Position numbers and translations under genes: made by a program | Notes under the pieces: generated by a model | What the model saw: the letters and a program-made list of their open reading frames with translations, nothing else | What the model was told of the DNA's origin: nothing | Databases searched by the model: none | Assembly: GCF_025766255.1 (NCBI RefSeq) | Contig: NW_026516771.1 | Span: forward strand, 94,878 to 158,877 | Length of the DNA stretch: 64,000 bases | From: Zychaea mexicana | Lineage: Eukaryota; Mucoromycota; Mucoromycetes; Mucorales; Lichtheimiaceae | Direction: 5' to 3' | Shown here: positions 47,777 through 59,621 of the stretch, in pieces | How the letters are laid out: the number at the start of each line of letters is the position of its first letter | Position numbering within the stretch: position 1 is the first letter of the stretch

Positions 47777-48574
47777 TTTTATACGCTGCTGACGTTCATC
47801 AAGTTCGTCTATGCGGCTACGGAAGGCGAGCTTTAGTATTATGTTTAAAATGAAATAGCAGATATTAAAAAAACTAAAAATAATTATTTTTTTTATTTAA
47901 ATTAGAAAAAAGAATTTTCATATTTAAAAAATCTCAACCATTATAGTTATTCTTAACCCTTATATTTAATAATAAATAGGCTAGACCTTTACGGTCGACG
48001 CCTTCAGTTCAGATAAATTTCAATGAAATTAGAAATTTACTAGAATGCTTGACAGAATAATAAAATATTATAAATTTACAGTTTACTGTAAAATTTATAG
48101 ATATTGTTCATTCTCCTACAAAAGATTGAATACTGGTCTTGTTCATCCAATACCATGGGCTCATTCAAGAATGATTCGTAGTTTTATGTGTACATTGTGG
48201 TTTTACGGGTTGAAAATGAGAAAGAAATGTAGAAAAAAGGGCATTAATTAAAATATGTATGCAAATGCAGGTACATGCATTCAGTTATAGGACATGCGTA
48301 CTTAACAAAAATATAATAAAACTGATTGAAGGGTATTGTTTCTTAAACTTCTAAACATGATTTACACAAAGTGCACTCTAAATTTTATCAAAAACAAACA
48401 TTATGCTCATATGTGAACTTGCTCAAGCCCACCAATAAATAATAGCCGACAAGAAAGCTCTACACCACCAAATGCTACAAGCGAACCTATAAATAATTTA
48501 CAACAGCAGACCACTTTTTTTGCTGACATTATGCATCACACTGAACCTGTTATAGTAGTAGTGAAACAATATAT

Positions 48575-48853
48575 ATGTATGTCGATGAAGAACAGATGAG
48601 CTTACTTGACGCTAGTGGTTCATCCAGCGAAAGCGACACCAGCAATGATCTGGCCTATGATATGGATGACTTTTGCGCAGAAGTAGACAACAACTCTAGC
48701 AATAACGAATCAGAGGATATCAATGACAATACCATCTTCTATGATGTTTCGAATTCGACATCCATACCTAAAAATGTCATACGTGACATGCGCCTTTGGC
48801 ATCTCATGCAAAGGTATAATGTTCTAAGAGCATGCTACGAAAATGCACGCTGA
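48575..48853 (+). CDS. Acidic frame near the right end of the CACTA-like element
   Basis: 92 codons, strongly acidic and Ser/Asn-rich (SSSESDTSNDLAYDMDDF), ending IRDMRLWHLMQRYNV. Acidic leaders followed by an LxxW...YN motif occur at the N-terminus of some Tnp2/KDZ-type proteins; the resemblance is weak. The frame may be the remaining 5' exon of a deleted transposase gene. Confidence 0.35.
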   Translation: MYVDEEQMSLLDASGSSSESDTSNDLAYDMDDFCAEVDNNSSNNESEDINDNTIFYDVSNSTSIPKNVIRDMRLWHLMQRYNVLRACYENAR

Positions 48854-49071
48854 CAAACTTGCTTAAGTTGAGTATACTTAACAAGAAAATACCAGAAATA
48901 ACCAGAAATAATCAGGTGACTGATCTGGTTGTCTTGTAGATTTTTTGTATCTGTAATAAAACTAGAAATAAACATATTTAACCATATTTAACAATCCTAC
49001 TACTCATTGTCACCAGATTTAACCATATTTCACCAATGTCTACCAGAATTAACCAATTTTTTCCCACGGTG

Positions 49072-50095
49072 AAAGGTATATCGCCCACATTGATTACTAG
49101 TAAGCCGAAACTTTTTATCATCGACCAAAATCAACAATTCATAAACAGCATTACAACGGTATTTCTGGAGAGCGACACGATCCTTTGCAGTGGCACGTCT
49201 AAAAGAACTTTGTCAACAGATATATGAGCAAATTCTCAGGCAAAAAGCAATGAAGAAAGCTGTTGGATCAAGCCTACATTGGATGTGACTATGTAGACTC
49301 GACACTAGAGCAGAAGCAAAAACGAATTTGATAAAGCAGTTAATAAGTATCGCATTCATATAAGAAAGTCATTGGCATGTAAACTGCTTGAGTAGTAGTT
49401 AGATGAGTTAGCTGTTTTGGCTTTTCTCAGTACTCTTTGTTATACTATAACTACTGCGTTAATGATATAAACTAATTCTAATTAACCAATGTTAATGATT
49501 ATCGATATCTAAGACTTAAGCTAACAAGGAACGTTGGACTGGCTCCTGGTGTGAAAAGTACGTGTTTTTGGAAATCGTACTACTCAGAGAGTGGGAAGTG
49601 CCCACAGAATCCTGAAAAGCAGACTAGGCAAGCTGAGATTTTTGCCTTATTTGTAAAAAATACATAAAAAACGCAGTGCATCTCTAAGTATGATTTTGAT
49701 GCTGTCTGTGGTTTAAGCTAATATAAAAATATGTGATTATACAATCATACATATATAGATGCATGATGAAGCCGGTACTTCTTACAAAAAAATGATCAAC
49801 AGACCAGTAATCATTGCTGGTGACGCCGCGTCCAATAGCTACCTTAAAAAAGTGGCAACAAAAATATCTCATTGTGGATTAATCTTTCTGCGAAACGAGT
49901 ATGTGAGCATCAACTCTATAGATGTAAGCCTCATTACTGCTATATGTTCAAGCAGAACTACCAGCTCCCCTACCGCTATACCATGCAAATTAAAACTAAT
50001 TTAGCAATTGAAATCATCCATCCTTTTTGATACCTTGATGAAGAAGGTATACAGTAAGTAATCGCAAATATAGATTCTATTAATATGATACTTTC
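49072..50095. other. Degenerate coding-like spacer
   Basis: Frames such as 49759-50004 (with NRPVIIAGDAASNSYLKK) and 49540-49660 (NVGLAPGVKSTCFWKSYY) have coding-like composition but no continuous gene. Possibly a decayed transposon protein of the TnpB/Fanzor or related kind, but the cysteine motifs needed to show this are absent. Confidence 0.3.
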
Positions 50096-50773
50096 CAGTG
50101 GTTCCCCGCTTGATTTCGCTCCTGAGAGATTCAACATCCAATTTTTTCAACAGATTGTGATGTTCCCACTCGAAATAGTAGGGGACATTTCAACCTCATG
50201 CTTATTTCAACCTTCAACATGATTCTCCACGTTGAAACGTTAAGTGAGATAGAGCATAACCAATGAAATTGAGCTGAAGAGAGCCAGTACTTTATTTAAA
50301 TTGTGAAAGTCTGTCAACAGTGCTTGTTTGACATACAATATTTGATATAGCCTTTTACAGGTGCACTTGAGGTCTGGGAAACAGACTAAAATATTAAGGC
50401 TCAAATCGTCTTCTAATTGTCGACCTTACTGAAACTTTATTTAGGGCAAACTGGAATTTGCCTATTGTGGAAGTTAATCATGTGTCCATGATTTATGGTC
50501 TTGTTTCTTTTCATAGATAGCTAGTCGTTGCACGGTTTATACAATATATGAGGAAAACATCGTCATTTGTCCAAGGTCCTCCTAAAAGACAAAGGGATGT
50601 AATCTCTAAGGTAGCGTTCATTATATGTACATACAGTCTGAGATTTGTTTTTGGCGACGAGATAAGGTGTACTAGCTATACATACATCAGACGAGCTCTA
50701 CCTAGCATCAACCCTCATATAGCTCAACTAAATGACGCTCCCCTTAAAGTTGAAATTAAGCAGGAAACCACTG
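50096..50773. mobile_element. Degenerate 678-bp element with CAGTGGTT ends
   Basis: CAGTGGTTCCCCGCTTGATT at the left and, in complement, CAGTGGTTTCCTGCTTAATT at the right. TA follows the right end but not the left. No coding capacity recognised. It is related by its ends to the 178-bp MITE at 35565. Confidence 0.5.
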
Positions 50774-52284
50774 TAATATGTTACAACACTGATAGTAACA
50801 CTGCATTACTTTACAGTGGTCCCCTGTTTTTTGGAGCCCCGCTTTTTGCAGATTTTTTTGGAGCAAACCCGCTCATCACTTAATAAAATTGCAGTTTCCT
50901 CACTTTTTGCATTTTGCAGGCCAAAAATAGGGACCTGCAATTTTCTGCTATTGACTCAGGAGCCTGGGACACAGAGTCTCGAACCAGTGACATCTACCTT
51001 ATTTCCATAAAGAGATAATTTTTATTATGCAAACTTTTTACAGCTAAAGATACGCGGTAATTGAAGATTGTATGGTCTGGCTTTGCTTTCTTATATCATC
51101 TCGAATCTTTCTGAGTTCGTCTCGGACTCTTTGGTGTTCTGGGGCATCTAGAGTACTGATAGTTTTTTCTAGAGTTCTGATTTTTTTCCTGCATAGTATA
51201 TGCTGGAAGTACCGATCCAGAGTGAGCACCTTTGTCCCCATCATCACGATCATTATCAGCAACATTACCACCTGCTTTTATCTCTTCTTGGAGCACAGAT
51301 TGAACAATTTCTTCATCAGAAAGCAGTGGATGGACAGCTGCAATTTCCTCAGGTGGATCTGCATCAAAAGTGAAGCTTTCCAGATTTTCAGTGCCATAAA
51401 CGAGGTTCAAGTGATCGTCATCTGACCAAGAGCTACCTCATCTGCATTATCTGATGCACTGTTGACATTGTCATCAATCACTTTCTCTACTACCCCTGTT
51501 TTTTGGTAACAGTTCCTAATGGTAGATTCAGAGACTTTTTTCCAAGCTTGATGACACCATGCAATTCCGGTCAAAACATTAACACGGAACGTGTTGCCAT
51601 TATTAGTAGGTAGGCCTTTCTCCAGGCGCTCTTGAATGCTGTTATATGCATGCTCATATTGCAGATTCCTATTACAATAACAGAAATAATAGCCTTAGTA
51701 TTTCCATCTACAATGCATGCAAGTTAATCACTAATCATCACAAAACATACTTGAAATGTACTTTAAAGCTGCGAATCATGCCGGCATCCAAAGGTTGCAT
51801 TAATGAAGTTGTATTTGGCGGCAAATACAGCAGCTCGATGTTCTTCGGGACATAATCACAGTAGTGACCGGAAAAGTTGTCAAGCAGCAAAGCAATCTTT
51901 CGCTTTTGATAGACCATAGAATTGTCTAACATTGTGAGATATTTCTTCAGAATCTCACGGGTCATTGAAGCATTAGCATTTCCACAGTACTTGGAGATAT
52001 CGATTTTTTTTCTTTGGGTCTATCATTGCGTAAAAGACATTTGTGAGTAAGTCATCAATTTGACCTTGAAGAAGTATCACATACTTGATCAAAACAATTT
52101 GGCCGCTTTGCCTTGCCAATGAACCAAGGATACCACTTATCAGAACCATCAGCATTCACTGTGAGGACTAATGTCAACCGCGATTTATCCTGCTTGAATC
52201 CTTTGAATGACCTAGGTGCAATGGTAGTCACGGGGGCACTTGCGTAGAATACTGCAGTCTCATCCATATTGTAGATGTCTCTTA

Positions 52285-53347
52285 GAAGAATAAATAACAA
52301 GTTTAGATTATGACAATAAATTATATTTTATAAAAAGAATATAATTGTAAAAATTAAATGGAAATTATAACTTTATATTTTTATATGAAGAAATATTTTA
52401 ATTTATTTTAATTTTTATATTAGTTAATTATATTTTTATGATTTTTTTTAAATTTGAAAAAAAGTTTTTTTTATTTTGTTTTAGAAAAAATAATTACCAT
52501 TTAGTGTTTATTCATATTGAATAAAAAAATATAAAACAAAACATAATTTATTTATTAATTGAAAGTAGCGGAACGGTAGTGAGCACCCCCTCCTTTAGGC
52601 AAGGAATACTTGGACGCAGCCTAACTTGACAATGATATTTAGAGATGGAAGGTTGCAGAGGGAGGCAAGCCTTCCATGGGATAATTAAAATAACAACAGC
52701 TTTCCTTAAATATAATTTATTATTTATTTTACTGTTATTATTTATTCATCTCATAAAAAAGAATCAAAATTTAATTTTTTGTTTTAAAGAAAATTTACAT
52801 AAATAGTTAAATTATTCTAAAAGGAATTATTATTTATATGAAATTGAAAAATTTGTTGAAGATGTTAAAAAAAGTTATTATGAAGAATAAATAACAAGTT
52901 TAGATTATGACAATAAATTATATTTTATAAAAAGAATATAATTGTAAAAATTAAATGGAAATTATAACTTTATATTTTTATATGAAGAAATATTTTAATT
53001 TATTTTAATTTTTATATTAGTTAATTATATTTTTATGATTTTTTTTAAATTTGAAAAAAAGTTTTTTTTATTTTGTTTTAGAAAAAATAATTACCATTTA
53101 GTGTTTATTCATATTGAATAAAAAAATATAAAACAAAACATAATTTATTTATTAATTGAAAGTAGCGGAACGGTAGTGAGCACCCCCTCCTTTAGGCAAG
53201 GAATACTTGGACGCAGCCTAACTTGACAATGATATTTAGAGATGGAAGGTTGCAGAGGGAGGCAAGCCTTCCATGGGATAATTAAAATAACAACAGCTTT
53301 CCTTAAATATAATTTATTATTTATTTTACTGTTATTATTTATTCATC
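52285..53347. mobile_element. AT-rich TRIM-like insertion with two identical ~466-bp repeats
   Basis: Two apparently identical direct repeats (52285-52750 and 52882-53347) flank a 131-bp core. The duplication TCTTA or a shorter part of it borders the insertion, and the empty site can be read in Tigger copy 1. The repeats are ~80% AT with one GC-rich island. This layout resembles a terminal-repeat retrotransposon in miniature: LTR-like repeats ending TTTATTCA, little internal sequence, 4-5-bp duplication. No primer-binding site is evident, so a tandem insertion of a simple element is the alternative. Confidence 0.65.
52649..52680. other. Hairpin in the GC island of the TRIM-like repeat
   Basis: ATGGAAGGTTGC...GCAAGCCTTCCAT forms a ~12-bp stem with a one-base bulge and an 8-nt loop. 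The same hairpin recurs in the second repeat near 53246-53278. It stands out in otherwise AT-rich DNA. Confidence 0.55.
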
Positions 53348-54175
53348 TTAGGGGATATTTTCTCAAGACTTCCTGGATTTCCGGCAGCTGAGCTTCTGCT
53401 AGTGTGACATTAGCAGAGCTTGCTTTACCACTGATTGTTTGCACCTTCAACTTGTAGCGGTTTTGGAAACGATTTTGCCAACCATTTGAGAACGTCAGTT
53501 CGTTGGATGGAATACTCAGTTTGGCTGCAAAATTTTCACCGGCTTTTCTGATAATATCCCAATTGACTGGGATCTTCTCAAAAAATCTTTGCTCTATCCA
53601 TGTATAGAGGGCATATTCCAATTCCTATTTGTTTCTTTATTAATTATATGAATAGCGAAGAAGTATTCGAATAATTTAGACCTACGGGAAACTTTGCACG
53701 CGACTTTTGTCTTTTACTACTGTCAACACCCTTCTCTTCATCTCGCTTTCTTTTCATGATCATTCTCGAGATAGTTGTTTCGTTGGGAACATTTTCAAGC
53801 TTGTATTTTCCTTTCGCCCAGTCAAGCAATTGGCCATAAGTAACCTTGTGATTTTTTTGTTCTTGGGCAATGTAATGTTGATATAAAGCGTCGTTTTGCT
53901 CGTCAGTAAGCTTTTGGTATTTCGCTTTTACCATTGTGGTGTGGAGATGTCGATAGTGCAGTATATAAACATCAAGAGTGAGACGACAGCCTTTTATATA
54001 AGAGTTGAGTTATAATAAGTAGCCTCAGCACAGCACCGATATCTTTTAATTGGTTTACTATCATTGACACTGAATTAACATAAAAGACTCAGTCTGTGTA
54101 TCATCTCATACTCATCCTTACTTTTTGCAGTTTTTTCCACCAAAAACCGCTGCTGCAAAAAGCGGGGGACCACTG

Positions 54176-56200
54176 TACACAATCAGCTGTGAGAGCAAGA
54201 AAGAAGAGGAGCTTCAAGAGACGATAGAGAGGTTACGATTTGATAGGCACCGCCTGTAAAAGATAATATATTTGTATCATCTTCCATAACATAATAGGAC
54301 TTCATTTTCTATAATATACAGGCAATCATCAAGTTTCTTTGTGGTATGACCACATTTGAGCTCCAGCGAGTGCTTGAAAAAGGTGCATTCAAGAACGACT
54401 AAGAGCTAGTTGAGCACCTCAAGCTTTTACAATATAGTGCGCGTCACCAATGATCGAAAATTTTGGAAAAGGTGCCATTTTTCTTAATTTAAGCTCCGCG
54501 TGATATACATAGAAGTGAGGAGTGAGGGTGGATCATTCATTAGAAATTCTATAATGGGACTTACGCGACTCTTGATCATCACTTCCATAATCGATAATGA
54601 TATTATTGTACAGAGGAATAGCAGTATTATTTGGCATATGCATAGCAATTTAAAAAAATTCAGGTTCTTTGAAAACATTATTAGCAGTACAGGCTTTTTG
54701 GCTGGCTGCACGCTTTTTAGCTGATTAATGTCCCATATTGATAGAAGGGCAAAGAAAGAAGGGGATCTGCACAAAGTCAATCCCTTGCAAAATTTTTGAA
54801 GGCACAGCCCAAGGAACTGTTACTCGGTTAAATAAAGCCCCGTGGTTACACAGTGCTTAGCTGCTTATCGTGCCAAAATCTGAAAAAACCATGCATTTAC
54901 ATATTAATCTTGCCTAAACCGACCAACTTTGAGCCCTTATTCCAAAAAATTATTTTATAAAAGAAAGAAAACTAATCTATAACATTTGTCTATAATATAT
55001 TAAAGAACAAAAGTTATGGATTGAATTGGTTCAAAAAGGTTTAGATCAGGAGAAATAAGCTCTCAAAAAATAGGTAAAAATTATTGATCTTTGGTGACAC
55101 GCACCATATAATGCTATAACATCATTAACATTTAGGCAGCATATACATGTTCTTTCTATTAATATTTTTCTTCTCACAAGGCGACAAGAGGAAAAAGGCA
55201 GTGATACTTTTATGACGGATGAACACTACATAAAATGTAGAATGATAGGCAAAAAACCTTATCTGCAGCAAAGATTGATTTGAAGAGGTGACAGTAAGAG
55301 ATTCAATTTTTCGTGCATTTGGGGGTTCGTTTTCACTTTGTACTCTTTGTACCTCTCTCTTCAGTTCCGTTTTTTTTTTCACTGGACCACCCGACAGCGT
55401 CATTTACTTCAATCCTAACTGATATGCATTGTAAAAATTCATAACGTAGGAAAAGCAAGATGTACGAAGTAGCTTTTTACAAGGTACATTGTGCTCTTAT
55501 ATCCTTTTGCGATCTCCCAAGCTCCTTTATTCAATTTCAAGCGCGATCAAGCAACATATATACAATTGGGACAAGAGTCGAAAAGACTAATTTGCATATT
55601 AATTTAACGACTGTAGTAAGCACTTTCTATACACTCCCAATACGATGGCTGCCAATAGTAAGCAACACATATATCTCTTTATCTTTACATGCATCATCAT
55701 CATGTTGCATGTGCTCATATCATCATTGCCTTGTACATCTGTTTTAAACAGTGATAACATGGATGCTATAACCCCGATGCCTCAGTAAGCTCTTACTTTT
55801 TCGGTGGTTTCATTTACTGTCATTGCAGCTACTCTCTATGGATGCAATGCCAGTAGTAGGAGATGTTCAGAGGGGTAAAAGCATGCTCTAAAATATGCCG
55901 TGATTCAGACAATCAAAGGCATCACTGAGGAATAAGCCAGTGAATAGTATGCAGGTATATCCGTAGTAATAAAATTAAAATGCATTATAAATTTTTATCA
56001 AAATAATAAGATTTTAATTCTTTCTGAATTTGAAATTATGCATACTATTAGATTTTATCTTAAAAAAAATTATATAATTTCATAATATAAAAATATTACC
56101 TAAATAAAAGATATATTTTAATAAAATTATTTTTTGAAAATTCAAAACAAAATCAATATGGTTATCTTAAATACGGAGGTACTTATATGTAAAAAAAACC
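54176..56200. other. Spacer without a recognised gene
   Basis: About 2 kb of AT-rich sequence. Short frames (for example 54484-54780 minus, 55460-55747 plus) are hydrophobic or low-complexity with no family match. From about 55980 the AT content rises sharply, which may mark the left part of the chromodomain-transposase element. Confidence 0.5.
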
Positions 56201-56407
56201 ATGCAAAAGTCTATCAAGAATATTATGGAAGAAATTATGCACGAATATCTTTATAAAGAGATGTTATTGGAAAAAATAGAAGATAAAAAGAAAATGATGC
56301 AGAATATTATAAGTCAAGAAGTAGAAAATACAAATTCTGACCATTTTTGGTACATGAATGTGGGATGTGCAATGACACAATGTTTACAAAGATATAATTG
56401 TTTTTAA
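56201..56407 (+). CDS. Small AT-rich frame upstream of the chromodomain transposase
   Basis: 68 codons, highly charged and helical (KNIMEEIMHEY, KIEDKKKMMQNI), ending with an HFWYMNVGCAMTQCLQRYNC stretch. The AT-biased codon use matches the transposase gene starting 52 bp downstream, so it may be part of the same element, either as an upstream gene or exon. No family recognised. Confidence 0.4.
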   Translation: MQKSIKNIMEEIMHEYLYKEMLLEKIEDKKKMMQNIISQEVENTNSDHFWYMNVGCAMTQCLQRYNCF

Positions 56408-56458
56408 TAAAAATAACTGTTTTTTTATATCTAAATTGAATTTTACATAATAAATAAA

Positions 56459-59072
56459 ATGGACAGTACAATGGACTATACACCACTTATTACAGATGAA
56501 GTAAACATTATTATTACCAATTATTGGACATTTCTTGAATTAAATTGGCCAATTATACATAATAGATTTAAACGGGTGCACGAATTTTTACGTACTTCCA
56601 TTTTCGGCGATTGCAGGTAAAGCAGTCGCTCTGGCAGGAAAACCGGTCTCTTTTTTCTGAGCGCGTTCCTTGACTACTTACACTTACTAGTCATACAATC
56701 ATACTAACACCAATTTTTACATACATCAACCTTTACGTACCTTTAAAACATAGTGTGGGCTTTCTTGCCCTTCCGTGAAATTTGATTATATATACAAAAT
56801 TTTCAAAGTAATAACAACAACATGTATGGTCCTTTTAGCACTCAAGGTACTTAAAATCATATACAGCAGGTACGTAAAATCGGAAGTATGTAACTCCAAA
56901 TGAGAAGTACGTAAAATTTTATAGGTTAAATATACAGCGCGAGAACTGATTTACTGTAAGGTGCGAACAGGGACAAGACAACACAAGGCCAGAAACACCG
57001 GACGAGAATGTGCTAGGTGCTTTCGGCAAGAACAGGACAAGACAAGAAGGAAGCCAGAAGGTAGGAAACCAGATAGTGAGGGAAGAAACAAGAACAAGGT
57101 ATAGGGAGGAAACAAGACAACTGACTAATGTTTTATCGTTCAAAGACTATGATATATATATATATATATGTCTTTACTATAGAATTCAATGATGTGAATA
57201 AACGGAAAGATTGGTATTAAGGTCGATAATTCGGATGATGATGATAGATGGGGATTTAATATGTCATCAACGAGGTTGAGGATGATCACTTACTAGAGGT
57301 CGAAGAATGTTTATAACATTTATGTACTTCGGTGGCCAAGTACGTAACTTTTTGCATAAAAAGTAAGGTGAAGTACGTAAAAAATTTACAGTAGCCATCG
57401 TAGCTGCGACGGTTATACAGAGTCAAAGTATGATAGGCTACATCAATGGTAGCTATTTGTATGATCTACTCAAACGAGGCACAAAAAAGACAAGTACGTA
57501 AAATTCCCAAATAGGAAGTACGTAAAATTTTATAGTACAAATATACAGCGTCAGAACCGATTTACGTACTTGAGTGGCTAAGTACATAAAAACTTGGAGG
57601 CTAAGTACGTAAAAATCCAAAAAAGGAAGGTGAAGTACGTAAAAATTTACAGTACCCGATTTAAACATAGAACAGAAATTAAACATATTAAATTTATTGA
57701 AAAAATTAAAGATGTATTATTAAGAAAATTAGGTTATACTGCTGTATTTTTCTTTTTAGTGATTCTATATACAAATAAGGAATACCCAGCACCTTATTTT
57801 GAGATCGAAAAAGGTTTATTTTTATTATATCATCTAGTTTCTGGAATTTCGGGAGAAGATATTGAAAAGTATTTACCTCGAAGTACATTCCATACATTTT
57901 ATAAAAAGTTTTGGATGGATGATGAAAATTATAAACGAATAAATAAAATAGTAAATGATTCATTAACAAATATGTTTTCAAGTATAAAATTACGTATTTT
58001 ATCTGCTAGAAAATATAATCCAGAGTTATTTAAACATGTAACTCTTATTTTAGATGGTCATGATTCACGAATAAACTATACAGACACTGACTTAGATAGA
58101 TCACGTTTATATTCATATAAATTTAAAAAGAATGGTTTACGTACTCAATTTGTAGCTGATATTAATGATATGATACTTTTTATATCCAAAAGTGAATTCT
58201 GTGCAGATAGTTCAGATGGTAGTATGTTTTTGAATATGAAACTTTATAATAAAATGAATCAAAATGATACTTTAGCAGTTGATGGTAGATATACTCTGTT
58301 TATAACGCAATTTACTGAACTTGCTAATGAAAAAGGTTATGAATTTAATAATGATAACTTTGTTTATCCAATTCGTAAAAACATAAATGAAAATCTAACA
58401 ATAACTGATGAGCATTTTAATAATACATTTGGAAGTTTTAGAAGTAAAATAGAAAATCAGTTTTCGGAAATTGGTAATAAATTTTATAGATTTAATAATA
58501 ATAAATCTGTTGTGAAAATGGATAATGTTAAGTTTTATAATCTTCAATTTCGGGTAGCTTGTTTATTAAAAAATATAAATAAATTTGTTGAGCTATTTAA
58601 TTTTCCCATTTTACCCCATCATAAATTATGGCATAGTAATAACTTTGATTTTCCTATTGAGAAAAAGTTAATTGATATAGTTGTTAGTAACAATAAACAA
58701 AATAAAGATAAATTTGATCGAATGATGCAGCTACAAAATAATTTATTAAATATGACTATATCAGATAATAGAATGGCAGTAGATGATACTGAATCTAATA
58801 GTTCAGAAAATAGTGAAAGTAATAATGATGTTCCTAATTTTAATGAACGTACTAGAAAAAGACGAAAAAATATAAAATGTAAACAGCGGTCAACTGCATC
58901 ATATGAAATAGAAAGTATTATTGGACATAAAAAAGAAAATAATGCATATTTGTTTCAGGTATAATGGGTTGGATATAGTAATGATGATAATAGTTGGTTA
59001 TCTATTGATATGTTTAACCAAAAAGATTTATTGAAAGCATATATTGAAGAGCATAATCTAGGCATATTATAA
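56459..59072 (+). pseudogene. Harbinger/IS5-type DDE transposase with C-terminal chromodomain, interrupted
   Basis: Starts at ATG 56459 and is cut at 56573 by a 1,084-bp insertion. Removing the insertion and one 9-bp duplication restores the frame (NRFK|HRTEIK), which continues to a stop at 58964. DDE_Tnp_4-like features are LILDGHDSR, LAVDGRYTLF and an FRSKIENQF motif with the glutamate, plus PIRKN. After an acidic/basic linker (ERTRKRRKN) comes a chromodomain, YEIESIIGHKKEN...YLFQV. A TAA at 58962-58964 replaces the expected Lys codon; the same frame goes on with WVGYSNDDNSWLSI and ends at 59072. A fusion of this transposase type to a chromodomain is unusual. AT-rich codon use contrasts with host genes. 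Confidence 0.78.
56574..57657. mobile_element. 1,084-bp MULE-like MITE with 9-bp target duplication
   Basis: Flanked by GATTTAAAC at 56565-56573 and 57658-57666, a perfect 9-bp duplication. Termini begin GGGT and contain ATTTTTACGTACTTC in inverted orientation (left at 56584-56598, right near 57632-57646). The interior has about ten TACGTA/GTACGTAAAA units, and a ~50-bp direct repeat recurs (about 56906 and 57517). A 9-bp duplication with G-rich ends fits Mutator-like elements. No coding capacity. Confidence 0.8.
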
Positions 59073-59130
59073 ATAATATATATAATCTTTTATGGAAGAA
59101 TGTTATTGAAGCATAAGAAAAAGGGATTTC

Positions 59131-59621
59131 CTATTGTAATTCTATAGGTTTTCTTTTTTTTTTCTTTTTCATTATAAAATTATCTGCATATTGTATATTT
59201 AAATTTTTTTCTTCATTTTTTATAGATATATTTTTTAATTCTATATCGTTGTTACTGTTAAATGCTAACTGTTTTTGTTTTTTACGAATATGAACTTTAC
59301 TATGTTTGCAACAAAGATAATCTTTTTTAGTACCTTCTGGTATATTTGTTCTAATTTTACGGGAACAGAATTGACCTTCTCGTTTTCCCTGTTTAAATTT
59401 ATGAGTACAAAAATCATTATTCATACTCAAATATAAGAAATAGTCTGATGAAAATGTATCTTTTATTTTCTTATCAATTTTTTTTGTATTTTTTTTATTA
59501 ATTTTTTTTCATTTTCTAAAAAATGATCAAATTCAGATTCCATAAAGATGTTTATTTCTTTACGTAAATTCTGTTGAAGTTGAATGTGATTGAGTGGAAG
59601 ATAATCATTAATTGCAACCAT
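59131..59621 (-). pseudogene. Small Cys/His zinc-motif protein convergent to the transposase
   Basis: Read from ATG 59621 downward: a charged helical segment, a frame change in a poly-A run near 59500, then the frame 59430-59131. The second part contains CTHKFKQGKREGQFC and CCKHSKVHIRK, a C-x-H...G-x-x-x-G...C...CCxH arrangement like short zinc-binding domains seen in some large DNA viruses and mobile elements. A lysine-rich tail follows. It is convergent with the chromodomain transposase, with only 58 bp between their stops, and has the same AT-rich codon use. Harbinger elements normally carry a second, DNA-binding protein; this could fill that role, by inference. The frameshift may be real decay. 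Confidence 0.5.

Larger units (their letters stand above)
44216..49071. mobile_element. CACTA-like element carrying a nested Tigger insertion
   Basis: Left terminus CACTGTGGGAAAAATTTTGG; right terminus (complement) CACCGTGGGAAAAAATTGG. Both are flanked by AAA (44213-44215 and 49072-49074), fitting a 3-bp target duplication. Subterminal DNA on both sides is packed with CCAGAA/AACCAG-type short repeats. CAC starts, 3-bp duplications and subterminal repeats are hallmarks of CACTA/EnSpm elements. Its own ~2.5 kb holds a minus frame (47310-47776) and a plus frame (48575-48853) but no clear CACTA transposase, so it appears non-autonomous or deleted. The Tigger copy at 44784-47111 is an insertion inside it. 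Class assignment is inferred from the ends. Confidence 0.65.
51096..53934 (-). pseudogene. CENP-B-type transposase split by an insertion
   Basis: Same gene as in copy 1, read from 53934 downward. The first exon (to about 53686) and the second (53624-53348) are intact, and the base missing from copy 1 is present here (KVQTISGKAS). Codons for YPL|RDIYNMDET are separated by the 1.06-kb AT-rich insertion, then the DDE core resumes at about 52284. LLLDNFSGHY here versus LLLDKFSGHY in copy 1 shows a few substitutions. The acidic C-terminal frame is at 51410-51096. Confidence 0.8.
50814..54175 (-). mobile_element. Tigger/pogo-type DNA transposon, copy 2 (inverted, interrupted)
   Basis: Ends CAGTGGTCCCC (50814) and GCGGGGGACCACTG (to 54175), flanked by TA at 50812-50813 and 54176-54177. 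Sequence is nearly identical to copy 1 in reverse orientation. Net length without the 1.07-kb internal insertion is about 2.3 kb. The insertion at 52285-53347 splits the transposase gene. Confidence 0.88.

Noticed and set aside
49759..50004. Possible TnpB/Fanzor remnant
   Set aside because: The zinc-ribbon cysteines and RuvC acids needed for that call are not visible.
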